A DNA stretch of 64,000 bases. Origin: Hepsetus odoe (Eukaryota; Chordata; Actinopteri; Characiformes; Hepsetidae). The stretch is taken from positions 6,803,723 through 6,867,722 of the forward strand of contig CM029367.1 of assembly GCA_017165825.1 (NCBI GenBank). Direction: 5' to 3'. This document shows positions 10,695 to 22,806 of this stretch, piece by piece. The translations under genes and the position numbers were made by a program. The notes under the pieces are model-generated. The model was not told the DNA's origin, ran no database searches, and saw nothing but the letters and a program-made list of their open reading frames with translations. Every line of letters starts with the position of its first letter. Position 1 is the first letter of the stretch.

Positions 10695-13600
10695 TCAGGT
10701 TGAACTTCCGTGCAGATCTCTGTACTCTTTAAGGTGATGTAGAGTGTCAGGGTCTGCATCCACCAAGCCAATGGACAAGATTTTGGTTATTAAGTGTAGA
10801 TCCTGCTCACTAAGGTCCTTCTGTGAGAGAAGAAAGTGAATATTTTTTTGTGCATTAGTACACACAAAAGAATGATCACTGTGCATTTATTAAGTATTAA
10901 GATTCATGTAGTTTGATTTTACAATGTGATGGAAATAAACTAACCCTTGATTATCAGTTAATAATTATTGCTTGTGTTTAAGCATCTTGTGTAAATATCA
11001 TAATATTAAGAGATTGGCTGTGTTTGTTTTGTAAAATGGAGGAGGGTGGAGTGTTTTCACTTTGTCAGGGGTTGAGGTGTTTTTGTTTCTATAGATAAAA
11101 CATAAAAATAAGAGATTAATGGGAAAGTAGTAAAAATGGGAGACCAATGGGACAAAGTACTTGATTGCAGGAGAAACCTAGAAAAAAATATGGTTGCTGT
11201 TAAATATTTTTGTTAACATTTTTGTTCATTTTTGAGCACATCCTAAACCATGCCCAAGTCTTTATCATCTAGTAAAGAGTTGTATACCGTATGAGTGGGT
11301 TAAAAGAGATTTAAGGAATATATTAATAGAAAATGTTTGGATGTCTGAAGACTTCCAGAGCTTATGAACAAATTCCAGGATTAATCTAAAAGAAAGAAAA
11401 AAATCTGGAATCCAAAATTTCTTTGCCTGCTTCAATATTGGAAATGTTTCAGTAAAGTACTGGAAAATTTCTTAAACATATATATTAAACATTGAACATT
11501 ATGGAGCAATCTGATACCTAAGTGTTGAAGCAAGAAATGCAAAGCAGCCGCGCTTTAGAACTGGCACTGAGAAGCAAAATTAAGTGAAAGTGACAACTTG
11601 TCATTGTGAAACACAGCACAACACACAGCAACCTCAAAGAAATGCAGCATTCCACATTTAACCCATATACATGCGTGCAGCAATGGGCAGCTATTGAAAG
11701 GGCCCAGGGAGCAGGGATGGGTACGGTACCTTTGCCTAAGGGTACCTCAGGGCAACCTACTGGTCTGGGATTCAAATCCACAACCTTCTGATACTGGGGT
11801 ATAGTTGCTAACCACTAGGCCACCACTGCCCCAGTGTTAATATATAAAACCTTGCAGTTAGAAAACTATTTCTAAGGGAATGTGAAAAAACTGAAAATAA
11901 ATCAGACAATCACTTAGCCTCTTGTTTTTTTGGGGAGGTTAGGAACATTAAATTGAATGCCTTTTTTTTTCTTTTGAATTTTTAATAGACCCCTTAATGT
12001 CATCAGTTATTGCCATTTATCATCAAAAATGTACTATTCACTGCTTAATAAAAATAAAAGCTACTATCATTCTTCAGTAATAATGAAAGAACGTGTGGAA
12101 GGGAAGGTGTTATACTACTCCTTTAAAAAGCAAAATAATAAAGCAGTAATGGCTAAAAAAATGATCTTACCTTCTTTTTTTCTGACATGGCACGGCTACC
12201 TTTACTGCATCTTTGTGTTCCCTGTCATAAAAACAAATTCAGAAAGCTTTATTCTTTAAGTAAGAAAATGTTTTATGGGTTTTACTGGTTAAGTACCTTT
12301 CTGCTATTTTCTAAGTTTACATTTAATCATTTAACTGTGTGCCAGGCTTTTAAGAATATGTCATCTATATTTTCATCAGAGCAGACACTTGTTGCATAAA
12401 CCATAAATGTGCCATGAGATTCTAAAGTTGTTTGATCCTTACTAAAGAATGCATTCTATCCCACAGAATACTAAAAATGTAAGATCTGCTGCTTTGTTCA
12501 AAAGTGTGAGGGAGCACATTTGTCTATACATGCCAAAGAAATTTGTCCATACATACCAAATTTATAGGTAGTGTTTTGTATAGACTGCTTTTTGATATTG
12601 AAGCACAGTAAATAGCAATCAATCAAAAGAGTGCTTCCTACATCACAGGCTTATCAGGAACATAATGCTACAACATTCTTAGGAAAAACAAAAATACTGT
12701 TTGCCAGTGTTTACTTTTCATATTGACCCAGCTGGTGGCCGCTTTTCACTTTTTAGAAGTTATCATTTAAAACAAAAGTAAAACGTTTACTCATGTTATA
12801 TGTGTTAAATTTATTTCAGAGCTGAAGCATTTAACTATGCCAAAATCATCATCATCATCTTTTTCTTTCGGCTGCTCCCATTTAGGAGTTGCCACAGCGG
12901 ATCAACTGTCTCCATTTCTTCCGATCCTCTGCATCTTCCTGCTTCAAACCAACCACTTACATGTCCTCTCTCACCACGTCCATAAACCTCCTCTTTGGTC
13001 TTCCTCTTCTCCTCTTTTCTAGCAGCTCTATATTCAACATCCTCCATCTATTATAATCCTCGTCTCTCCTCTGCACATGTCCAGACCAACGCAACCTTGC
13101 TCCAAGACATCTAACCTGAGCTGTCCCTCTAATATACTCATTTCTAATCCTGTCCATCCTCGTCACACCCAACGAAAATCTCAGCATCTTTAACTCTGAC
13201 ACCTCCAGTTCTGCCTCCTGCCTTTTCTTCAGTGCCACTGTCTCCAACCCATACAACATAGCTGGTCTCATTACTGTCCTGTAAACCTTCCCTTTTACTC
13301 TAGCTGGTACGTGTCTGTCACAAATCACTCCAGCCACTCTTCTCCACCCATTCCACCCTCTCTTCTTCACCTCTTTTCCACACTCGCTGTTACACTGAAC
13401 TGTTGATCTCAAGTATTTAAACTCCTCCACCTTTGTCACCTCTACTCCCTGCATCCTAACCACTCCACTTTCCTCCCTTTCATTCACACTCATGTATTAT
13501 GTCTTTGCCCTACTCACTTTCATTCTCTAGAGCAGATCTCCATCTCTCCAGGTTCTTCTCAAGCTGATCCCTACTCTCACTGCAGATCACAATATTATCA

Positions 13601-16600
13601 GCAAACATCATTGTCCATGGAGACTCCTGCCTAACCTTGTCTGTCAACCTGTCCATTACCATTGCAAACAAGAATGGGCTCAGTGCTGATCCTTGATGTA
13701 CCATGCCAAAATACAAGACAATACTTTTTCATGGCACTGTATGTTCTCCTACTCTTTGATTTCTAAATCTAAATGTTATAGTACCTCAGTATGCAAGAGG
13801 ATGGGGTTCCACATTGTCTGCCATCTTCACTCACTATCCTGTTTCATGCACTTCAGATTTAAGGTTGTGTATCTTAGTGCTTACAATCAAGCAAGCAAGG
13901 ACTAGCAGATGATTAAACACACTTCCAGCGGTAGCAAAGCCACAGTCTCACAGGAGAGAGGCAAACAGTAGTGAGCTCTTTCAACAGTGAAGGAGAAAGA
14001 AGGGGGCGTTGTGAGAAAAAGAAGCACTTTTTTTGTTGCATTTATTCACTTTTCACTATTCACAAATTTCTGGGATTTCAGATGAATCTTATTGGTTGAG
14101 TCAAAGAAAGTCAGATTGTTACAAATAAAAAGAGCAAGCAGGGCTGCACAGATTAGAAAACCTGGTTGGTATAACAAGAACAGCCCTCTCCTGGTTTAAA
14201 TTATACTCGACCAACCGTTATCAATTTGTAAACGTAAGTGAAAAAATGTCAGTTCGTACAAAAGTTAGTTATGGAGTTCCGCAAGGCTCTTTCTTAGGCC
14301 CCCTACTCTTTATATTATACATGCTCCCTCTGGGTTCAGTCATCCAGAGACACAGAATCAGCTTTCATTGTTATGCTGATGACACACAATTATATGTCTC
14401 AGCTAAACCTGAAGATAAACTCAAATTGTAAAAGATTGAGGATTGTATAGGAGATATAAAAGAGTGGATGTCACTCAATTTTCTTATGTTAAATTCTGAA
14501 AAGACAGAAGTTCTTTTGCTAGGTCACAAAATTGCTAGAGACAAACTTTCAGGTTTAATGCTAGATTTTCCTAATCTTACAGCTAATCTTAAGCACTCTG
14601 TCAAAAGCCTTGGCATCACAATTGACTCGGATCTGTCTCTAGATACACATATTGTAAATATCAGTGAAAAAGCTTTCCTTCACCTTAGAAACATTGCTAA
14701 ACTTAGAAGTGCACTCACACTACATGATGCAGTAATACTGATACATGCATTTATCACCTCAAGACTAGATTATTGTAATGCCCTGCTCTCAGGATATTCC
14801 AGTAACAGCCTTCATAAACTCCAAATCCAGAAAATTTGATCATATTAGCCCGATATTATCTAGACTAGCTTCCTGTGAAATTCCACATTGACTATCAAAT
14901 TTTACTTCTAACTTGCAAAGTTCTAAACAGACTCACTGCCGAGTGAGATCCTCTCTGAGCTTATCTGTAGTTGGCATGAAACCTTACTGCTGCTCACTAA
15001 TTGTTAACCTGGCTTCCACTATTTTTTCCCATAATTTCAAGTCAAGTTGGATTTTATTGTCATTTCAGCCATATACACAGTACACAGTGAAATGAAATAA
15101 CGTTTCTCCAGGACCCTGGTGCTATACATATGACAACAAGTGAAGCAGCGTTATCAGTACAGTAAAGTACTTGTTGTGGCTGATCAACTTTATCCCTCTA
15201 TAGTTACTACACCTCTGTGCATCACCCTTATTCTTGAAAACCAGTATTATTTCACTTCTCCTCCACTACTATTCCATCCTCTATTCCTAGACTGTGTTAA
15301 ACAATCGGGTCAAAAGCTCAACTGCCATTTCTCCTAAACCATGCTTCCACAGGTATGTCATCTGGACCAACAGCCTTTCCATTCTTAATCCTCTTCATCA
15401 CTGCCCTTACTTCCATCTGGCTTATCCACTGCACCTCCTGGTTCAGTATCCTCACATCATTTAGTCTTTGCTCTCTCTTGTTCTCTTCATTCATCAGCCT
15501 CTCAGGGTATTCTTTCCATCTGCTCAACATACACTGCTCACTTGTGAGTACATTCCATTTCTATGCTTTTACACTTTGAGCTTCTGCACAGAGACTCTAA
15601 CTGTATAGTAACTCTTCACTGCATGTCTTACATCCTGCCTGAATTCCACCTTGCAGACTTCCTTCTTCAGCTTCTACCATTTAATCCTGACTTCTTCAAT
15701 CTCTTTCAGACTGACATAACATCACTAACATGTCAATTAAAGTCTGCACCAGTCACCACCCTTTCTCCTCTGGGTACATTCTCTATCACTTCATCTAACA
15801 CACTCCAGAATTATTCTTTCTCATCTCACAACCAACTTACCATGCATTTGCACTAACAACATTCATCATCACACCTTCAACTTCCAGCTTCAAAATCATC
15901 ACCCTATCTGACACTCTTCACTTTCAAAACACTTTTTGACATACTCTTCCTTCAGGGTAACACTTAGCCCATTTCTCCTTCCATCCAAACCATGGTAAAA
16001 CAATTTAAGCTTTAATCTAAATAAAAACAATGGTAATCTTTTTAGTTGTAAACGTATAGATTTGGCAAAAGTTTTACACTGGATGCCCTTCTTAACTCTC
16101 CCCATTTATAAGGCTTTGGCACTGGCACAAAGAAATACTCTGTGTTGTGACACCTTAGTGGCTCAGTTACTTGAGAAATGATAATATATAACAAAAAAAT
16201 GATGAATGGGCATTGATAGATGTTTGAAAATCACATTTACCTGAAAAAGGAAAACTGATGAAAGATGTCTACTTACATGGCCTAGGCCTTTAGTCATACA
16301 CACAATGATTCCAATTAGCCCAAAGATGATCTAAAATATATGGAAAAATACAAAGTAAGATACTACCTTATTTTATATACTACCTTATACTACCTGTATT
16401 TCATTAAAAGTTATTGTAAGTAAAAACTTTCACTTAAATTGTAAAATACTTAAAAAAAATACTTAAATCACTAAAATACTTAAATCACTTAAGTGTAAAA
16501 TAAACACTTTCTTACAGGCCAGTACTGTTGTGAGTAGACTACTGTGACCTAACAGACCCTCGTGGATAGTGATGACAAATTTCTGTAGCATTGCTAGCAT

Positions 16601-16731
16601 CATTATTAGAAAATTCAACAATGATGGATGGATGGATGTTTGGATGGATGGATGGAAGACAACTGGGTAGATAGATGATAGATCCATAGATAGATAGCTC
16701 GATAACAGTCACTTAACATAATGATTACTGC

Positions 16732-16764
<33 letters not shown>

Positions 16765-17414
16765 ATAAAACTAAAATAATGAAATGAAGTGAAAACCCAC
16801 AACATTCCAACTATGGGCCCAAGTCCATAACCACTAGAAGCAGTGGCTGTACAGGGATAATTAATAAGGATAATTAATACAAACTTATTTATGACTGCTG
16901 TTTAGTGAAAGTGTATAAATTGAATCCTGTATGGAATTAAACATCTGCTAAATATGCTTAAAGAACTTCCACATATAAGATTCTGTGCATTTTTATAATG
17001 GTTCATAAAAACTCTTTGACTGGATATATGATTTTAGGAAAAAGTTTAATTTAATTTACAGCTCTTATTTTTTTTATTTTTTTTTTATTTTTGCTTCTCT
17101 GGAAAAACTTAAGTCAATCTGGACATTAAAGTTAATTTAATGTCAATGTGCATTCTTAAAAGCTTTCTGTATGCTTCTTTTACACCTAGCCCTACCAACT
17201 ACAACTCTTCTTAACAGGGAAAGAGAAAAGGTTGATTTTATTTTAGTAGCTGTGCTTAAGGGCTTAAAAAAAGCCTTAAAAAAGCTTAAAAGCCTCAAAA
17301 AAGCTTAAAAAAAGCCCCAGGACTAATTATTAAATATAATATATTTTCACTTACCCCCAACAGGTACAACATTGCAGTTTTCCTGTGTTTGTCTCTCACT
17401 ATGCTGCTTGTGAT
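10695..17414 (-). CDS. Unidentified single-span membrane protein, four phase-0 exons
   Basis: Minus-strand exons: 17414-17355 (20 codons), 16330-16277 (18), 12221-12171 (17) and 10820-10695 (41 codons plus TGA). Every junction is phase 0, with GT donors (GTAAGT, GTAAGT, GTAAGA) and AG acceptors. The last acceptor has a strong pyrimidine tract. Joined, they read a basic stretch (RDKHRK), a hydrophobic helix across the first junction (AMLYLLG|IIFGLIGIIVCM), a lysine-rich loop (SEKKK|KDL) and a tail LHLITKILSIGLVDADPDTL ending DLHGSST. An in-frame TAG lies just upstream of the first exon. Either there are earlier exons spliced at the tttaaatcacggtgttag acceptor, or translation starts at the Met in AMLYLLG (A at -1, G at -3), giving an 82-residue small membrane protein. 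I do not recognise the family. The introns contain RTE and L2 LINE debris. Support is from splice and phase consistency only. Confidence 0.6.
11583..11833 (-). mobile_element. SINE family A, near full length, reverse orientation
   Basis: The reverse-oriented copy starts with the tail (gtgaaagtgacaacttgtca) and ends with the tRNA-like head (ggccaccactgcccc). A B-box-like gggattcaaatccac is visible. It lies within the last intron of the minus-strand membrane-protein gene. Confidence 0.88.
12836..13705 (-). mobile_element. RTE-type LINE, 3' part (C-terminal reverse transcriptase)
   Basis: Minus-strand frames 13716-13510 and 13493-12957 give HQGSALSPFLFAMVMDRLTD, a mutated FADN box, EFKYLRSTVQ, RPAMLYGLETVALKKRQEAE, LRFSLGVTRMDRIRNEYIRG and RGRPKRRFMDVVREDM. 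These are characteristic of RTE-clade LINEs. The 3' end finishes in a short ATG/CAT repeat (atcatcatcatc on the + strand), the typical RTE tail. The catalytic second aspartate is Asn here, so the copy is dead. The N-terminal half of what may be the same insertion lies at 15180-16110. Confidence 0.9.
14150..15000 (+). mobile_element. L2-type LINE fragment
   Basis: Plus-strand frames 14246-14431 and 14468-14839 carry YGVPQGSFLGPLLFILYMLP, FHCYADDTQLYVS, WMSLNFLMLNSEKTEVLLLG, KSLGITIDSDLSLDTHI and HAFITSRLDYCNALLSG. These are the palm and thumb of an L2-like reverse transcriptase. A stop (TAA) interrupts the frame at about 14429. The 5' half and the endonuclease are missing. It lies between the two halves of a minus-strand RTE element. 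Confidence 0.9.
15046..15131 (-). mobile_element. LINE-like 3' tail repeat
   Basis: Reverse copy of the repeat seen forward at about 20948-21040. It reads (minus strand) caccagggtcctggagaaac, then a tttcatttcactgtgtactg-like block and a caataaaatcc tail. It is probably the 3' end of a non-LTR element. Confidence 0.7.
15180..16110 (-). mobile_element. RTE-type LINE, 5' part and N-terminal reverse transcriptase
   Basis: On the minus strand the start at about 16110 has the RTE 5' signature (ataaatggggagagttaaga, then gggcatccagtgtaaaactt). At 15530-15318 it reads MLSRWKEYPERLMNEENKRE and MKRIKNGKAVGPDDIPVEAW, the pre-palm region of RTE reverse transcriptase. The endonuclease portion between is degenerate. 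It continues toward 15180 and then breaks off. Confidence 0.85.
16621..16765. repeat. Microsatellites (GGAT)n and (CTA)n
   Basis: GATG/GGAT tetranucleotides lie at 16622-16655, a short GATA run at about 16668-16698, and about 10 CTA units at 16732-16764. Confidence 0.9.
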
Positions 17415-17724
17415 CTAACACCGTGATTTAAAATGTGCCATTTAGTCAAACATGACAAACAAAACCTGATTTGCAGGTTCAGCTGCACCTGTGAGACACT
17501 CCAGCCAAACAAATGACATCAGCTGGAAAATAGTCACATGATCATCTGTTAGCTCTGACTACTTCTGATTACTTTAGCTACTTACTTACTGAGGCAAAAC
17601 TTCAGAGGCGTTATATTGTTGATGGCTTTGTATGATAATTGCAAAATATTTCACATTACTCTCAGTACAAGGAAATCAAGTAACTCATGTTATTTGTTCC
17701 TGGTATTAAAAGGTCTGTTAAAGT

Positions 17725-18365
17725 GCTACACTACACAGTCCGCTACTTATTGGCACCCTTATGAGAATGGTATAAAATTGTCTTGACATGACAACATGAA
17801 GTGATACAGATACAAGGTCTGGAAAAAGTCCAAAGATTATGAAAAGGTAATAGGAAAGGAAAAAGATAATACAAAGAGTTAAATGCCTTATTTTGTCCAT
17901 TCCTACTCAAAGGACAACCAAATCTAATGCAACCTGATTGTAGTGAATCTGTCTGAAAGTGAAGAGCACAGTTGTTCCTTTCCTTCTTTTCCAAAATCCT
18001 TTCCTTCCTTTTTTTAATTTTTGATTTAATGTACTTTAAATTTTTAAAGCATTGCTGCAGCTATATTTGGATTTTATGGTCAGATGCTCTAAAATAGAGC
18101 TTTTTGGCATCAAACACTCAAGGGAGTTTTGGTATTAAATGATGGAAGGTTATACAAAAAGTATCTCATTCCCAGTATTTAGTATGGTGTATGATGTTTT
18201 GGGCATGGTTTCTGTTACTCTAAAAACCCTAGGAAGGTCATTTGCATCATTGGCTTCAATAAATGTTGGCAGAGATGGGCATCAATACATTTTGGCATTA
18301 TCAAAAAAGCTAGAACTGATTACACCTTCAAACAAAAACCCCACAAAAATGGTTCAGTAAATTTG
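17725..18365 (+). mobile_element. Degenerate Tc1-like element
   Basis: A left-end-like ttattggcaccctt motif occurs near 17747. A transposase-derived stretch follows at 18075-18360 (DNA reading gagctttttggcatcaaaca, then ttttgggcatggtttctgtt), matching the middle of Tc1 transposase genes. The frame is full of stops and the right end is not found. Confidence 0.55.
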
Positions 18366-18871
18366 TCTTTGATAAATGGTTGATAGTAAAAAACAAAATA
18401 TAAACAATAACAGATAAAAAGAAAATCAGATAACCTCTTTTAGCTCTTTAAATCTGGCACCCTCTACAGGCGATGGCAGGGCATTCTCACAAGTAAAGGA
18501 ACATCCAACAAACTGGACAAATTTAAATTCGAATAAAAACTTAGTGTTTGTGTCCAAAGTTTCAGTTTGAGTCCAACTACTTTAAATAGTTGATTGATAC
18601 AATCACCATGCAATAATGCTGGGAATTACCATCTTGTTGAGTGAGAATAGTTCTAGAGCCACATACTAGATCTTCTGTAACACTGTGAAGATGTTTAACA
18701 CCTTGTCCAAACAGTAAATTATACCTTACATCAAACTAATTTCCATTTCAAGAAAAATAGCCTAGGCCAGCTAGTTAAATTGGCCACAGTTCAACTGGCC
18801 TGTTCAATTAATTCAATGTGAATTTGTTGGACTTAAGCAGAAGAAAAGTGTGTGGCATTCACTCTTTTATT

Positions 18872-19064
18872 TACATTTACGGCATTTAGCAGACACTCTT
18901 ATCCAGAGTGACTTACAGGTCCTAATTACAGGGACAGTCCCCCAGGAGCAACTTAGGGTTAAGGGTCTTGCTCAAGGACCCAATGGTGGTAGTGCTAGAG
19001 GTGGAATTCGAACCGGGAACCTCTGAATCCATAGGTCCGTAGGCAAGTACCCTACCACTAGACT
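18872..19064 (-). mobile_element. SINE family B, near full length, reverse orientation
   Basis: Family B is tRNA-like with a conserved 3' segment. This copy begins with the reversed tail (tttacggcatttagcagaca) and ends with the reversed head (taccctaccactagac). A B-box (gaattcgaaccgggaac on this strand) is intact. Other copies are at 21758, 30849, 31661, 33843, 37691, 49565 and 61014. Confidence 0.88.
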
Positions 19065-19067
19065 AGT

Positions 19068-19640
19068 TTTTTAAGCCCGTCCAAAAAAACTGCTTTGTTG
19101 GACCGCTTGGATTATGGCATGCAATCGCTGTGGCATCGTTTCGATAAGCTTCCGCAATGTCACATTTATCTCCATCCAGAGTAGCATTAATTTTTGTTAT
19201 GTTTGTATCTTTGTTATGTTTTGCCAAGATCTTGTAGAAATGATGGGAGAGTCGAAATGCTGTTCAAATTCTTCTCCAGCACATTCCAACAAACTGTGAA
19301 CCACTCTGAAATCCTGAATGATGAATCCTGGCATTGTCATCTTGGAATATGCTAAACTTAGACCTGACCAACTGCAGCAACCCCTGATCATAGCACTGTA
19401 GGCACTTGCCATGATGGGTGATCACTTCACGCGCCTCTCTTCTTACCTTGATGCGCCCATCACTCTGGGTAATTCTGGACTCATCAGACCACATGACTTT
19501 CTTCCATTGCTCCAGAGTCCAATCTTTATGCTCCCTAGCAAACTAAAACCTTTTTCTGCAATTAGCCACACTGATCTGTGGTTTTTTAAGGCTACACAGC
19601 TGTTTAATCCCTATTCCTTAAGTTTCCTTCGCATTGTACA
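19068..19640 (-). mobile_element. Tc1-like element fragment, one inverted repeat retained
   Basis: The edge near 19077 reads cccgtccaaaaaaactg, the same terminal sequence as the MITE at 26965-27228. Minus-strand frames carry VMWSDESRIT, IKVRREAREVITHHGKC, GLLQLVRSK and IFQDDNARIHHSGF, which include the second catalytic-D block of a Tc1 transposase. The catalytic-E block is missing, so the gene is broken. Confidence 0.8.
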
Positions 19641-19660
19641 TGTGGAAATGCTCTCACTTT

Positions 19661-19803
19661 CCAACACTGAATACACAAAAAGGAATACATATACAGATAA
19701 ATTTAAGGATTAAGAAGTGTAACCCAGCCAGCAGGGATGCACAAGCCATTGTATTTCTTCATGCCAGTCCCAAGCCTGAATAAATGGGGAGGGTTACATC
19801 AGG
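19661..19803 (+). mobile_element. RTE LINE 5'-end fragment (copy 1 of a direct duplication)
   Basis: Begins ccaacactgaatacacaaaa and runs through gtaacccagccagcagggat and aataaatggggagggttaca. It is nearly identical to 21108-21250, where the same text continues into a longer RTE element. Here it stops after about 140 bp. Confidence 0.8.
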
Positions 19804-20356
19804 ATGACACTGCAGGAGAAGATAATGACAAAGTAGATCAGTGTACCAAACAAAGAATATGCATATCAATAGTAGCAGTAGTGAACAGTTTGCATTTTCA
19901 AATACTAACTGTTGTACTAACTAACAACAGTTATTAGTATTAGTTAGTATTAGTTAGTAATACTAGTATTAGTTAGTAATACTAACTAACTAACTGTTGA
20001 TCCGGCCCTCAGATTCAGACTGTAGTCAAACTATCGTTACCACTTCACAATCATTTAAATTTTGTAGGTTTAGTTATGTATTCAAACAGGGAAATCACCA
20101 AACTGTACTTAAAACTAGCCCTCCAAGACTGGAGTTGAAAACTCCATTTCTGTATGTTTAATAACAATTTATCCATTAGTTATTAGCTAGCTAGTATATT
20201 AGGTATTAACTACATGATTTCTATTAGTTATAAACTATAACATAACGTAGCATATAACTATATAACTATACCTTTAGTCATTAATTATTAAACTAGCCAA
20301 TATTTTATTAGCGTATTTTGATATATGATCCTACTCTGCTATTGGTTCAAAGTCCT

Positions 20357-20420
20357 TACATTTACATTTACATTTACAGCATTTAGCAGACGCTCTTATC
20401 TACAGCGACTTACAATAGTG
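20357..20420 (-). mobile_element. SINE family B 3' tail fragment
   Basis: Only the reversed tail is present (acatttacagcatttagcag, then acgctcttatctacagcgac). Confidence 0.7.
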
Positions 20421-20875
20421 CTCTATTTCCACATTAGATCATCATCTTGGTAACCAGCTCAGATCAGTAACTGCTGATTAGCTATTACCACCTAAGTAAC
20501 AAACTAAGAGCCCTTGTGACAAGTATATACACTACACTTACTACTTGTGGCACCTTAATTGAGACCACAAATTAAAAAGGTAAATGAAAAGGTAAATGTG
20601 TATCACAACTTGGCAGCAATCAGTGCCCTTAACTATATTCATCTTGAATATCTGAATGTGCCACCAGAGCATGCACTGGCTATCTTAAAATGTATGGAGC
20701 TCTGCTTTATATTCACACAAACTATTCTGGAAATGTTATTTGGGAAATTGCAAATCTCAGTACATGGCATTATATAGACACTTATCTAGAGTGAAAAGTG
20801 TAAATTGCCTAATTACATGGAAACTTCTCTGGAGCTACTTGAGGGTAACCCATGGTGCTAATGTTAGAGATGAAT

Positions 20876-21045
20876 GCACTGTATGTTCTGTCTGTTGTTG
20901 TCTGCACTTATCTGTTTGTCTTGTCTTGTGTCTTATGTCGTCTTATGTGTAGCACCAGGGTCCTGGAGGAATGTTATTTCGTTTCACTATGTACTGTGTA
21001 TGTGGTTGAAATGACAATAAAAACCTACTTGACTTGAAATAAGAT
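20876..21045 (+). mobile_element. LINE-like 3' tail repeat, forward
   Basis: Contains agcaccagggtcctggagga, then cgtttcactatgtactgtgt, and ends with an AATAAA-like caataaaaacc followed by acttgacttgaaa. It is the forward match of the repeat at 15046-15131. Confidence 0.7.
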
Positions 21046-21757
21046 ATAGCCAGGCTTGAACCCACAACCGCTTGGTCTGTAGCTAAGTATCTTACCCTAA
21101 GGCTACCTTCAACACTGAATACACAAAAAGGAATACACATACAGATAAATTTAAAGATTAAGAAGGGTAACCCAGCCAGCAGGGATGCACAAGCCAGTGT
21201 ATTTCTTCATGCCAGTCCCAAGCCTGGATAAATGGGGAGGGTTATGTCAGGAAAGGCATCCGGTGTAAAACTTTTGCCAAATCAATATGCGGACAACGAA
21301 ATAGACTTCTATACCAGATCGGTCAAGGCCCTAGTTAACAATGACTGCCACCAGTGCTGTTAGCCTACAGGGTGCTGGTGGAAATCGGGCTACTGTTGGC
21401 CAAAGGAGAAGAAAAAGAAGAAGAAGAGGAAGAAGGCATGTCCAGAGGGCTAGAAGGAAGTGGAGGAGATTGGACATAAGTGTAAGAACTTTGAATGTTA
21501 GCAGCATGACTAATAAAAGTAGAGATCTGGTTGATATGATGGTTGAAGTTTGATATTTAGTGTAATTTAGGGTAGTAAGGCCAGGAATATTGTGTACAGG
21601 AATGAGTAGGTGTTATCCTGCTTGAAGTTGGAGGTGTGATAAAGAATGTTATTAGTGCTTATGTCCCAAAAGTTGGGTGTGAGATGGAACGAAAAGAAGA
21701 AATCTGGATTGAGTTAGAGGATGTTTTTTCACTCTGGGTGGCAGTGGTCCACCTACT

Positions 21758-21902
21758 ATGGGTGGCGGTGGTCCAGTGGTAGGGTACTTGCCTATGGACC
21801 TATGGCTCAAGAGGTCCCTGAGCAAGACCATTAACCCTGAATTGCTCCAGGGGGCTAATTAGGACATGGAAGTTGCTCTGGATAAGAGCATCCACTAAAT
21901 CC
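21758..21902 (+). mobile_element. SINE family B, internally shortened
   Basis: The head gtggcggtggtccagtggta is present. A segment including the B-box region is missing, and the copy then runs to ctctggataagagcatccac. It is inserted in the RTE element. Confidence 0.8.
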
Positions 21903-22570
21903 CACTGTCACATGTGAGGTGTGTTTTGGGCACAGTAGAGTGTGTGCTGTTCTGACTGAGCACACCGGAAATCATGAAGGGATAGAGGAGGCGATGGGTA
22001 GGTATGGTGTTAAGAGGAGGAATGTAGGTCAAATGGTTGTAGATTTTTAGATGGAAATGTCTGTAGTGAATACTTATTTTAAGAAGAGGGTGAAGCACAG
22101 GGTGAAAAGGACTTATATCAATTGGCTAGACAGAGAGACAAAGTTTGGAAAAATGTGCAGCAGGTCAGGGCGATAAAGGAAGAAACTAACACGTACTCAA
22201 AATGAACAGAGCATGTTGAGCAGATGGAACTTTGAATGGGTGATGAATGAAGATAATGAAAGAGAGAGAAGATTGGATGATGTGAGGATAGTGAACCAGC
22301 AAATAAGCAAGATGGAAGTAAGGATGAAGAATGGAAGGGCTGTTGGTCCGGATGACATACCAGTGGAAGCAGGGATGTGTTTAGGAGAGATGTCAGTTGA
22401 CTTTCTGAATGTTTAATGCAATCTTGAAAAATGAGAGGATGCCTGAGGATTGGAGGAGAAGTGAACTGGTACCAATTTTCAAGAAAAAGGGTGGTGCACA
22501 GTGTCACGGCAGGCTGTGCTCTACTCTGACTGAGCATACCAGAGTGTCAGTCATTTGCCTTTTGTCATCG

Positions 22571-22767
22571 CTTTAGTAGAGTAGAGTAGAGTAGAGTGAT
22601 CTTTTATTATCCCACGAATGGGAAATTTGGGCGTTACAGGGCTCTTATAAAAAAGACAGGTGTACAGACAGAAAAGAAAAAATATATAAAGATATAGAGA
22701 AAGAGGAACAGAAACAAGTACAGGAGAAAAGTAGAGGAGCTATAAATAAATTATCTATCTATATATA

Positions 22768-22806
<39 letters not shown>

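Noticed and set aside
10362..10771. Minus-strand open frames downstream of the TGA at 10695
   Set aside because: They lie beyond the terminal exon of the minus-strand gene, in its probable 3' UTR, in other frames, without splice signals.
18600..18720. A minus-strand segment resembling an exon (VTEDLVCGSRTILTQQD) with acceptor and donor
   Set aside because: Its end phase (1) is incompatible with the phase-0 start of the exon at 17414, where the resulting frame would hit a stop. It may be transposon-derived.
19900..20000. Dense TTAGTAT/AACTAACT repeats as a possible structured regulatory site
   Set aside because: Not an exact palindrome and no associated gene; more likely simple-sequence drift.
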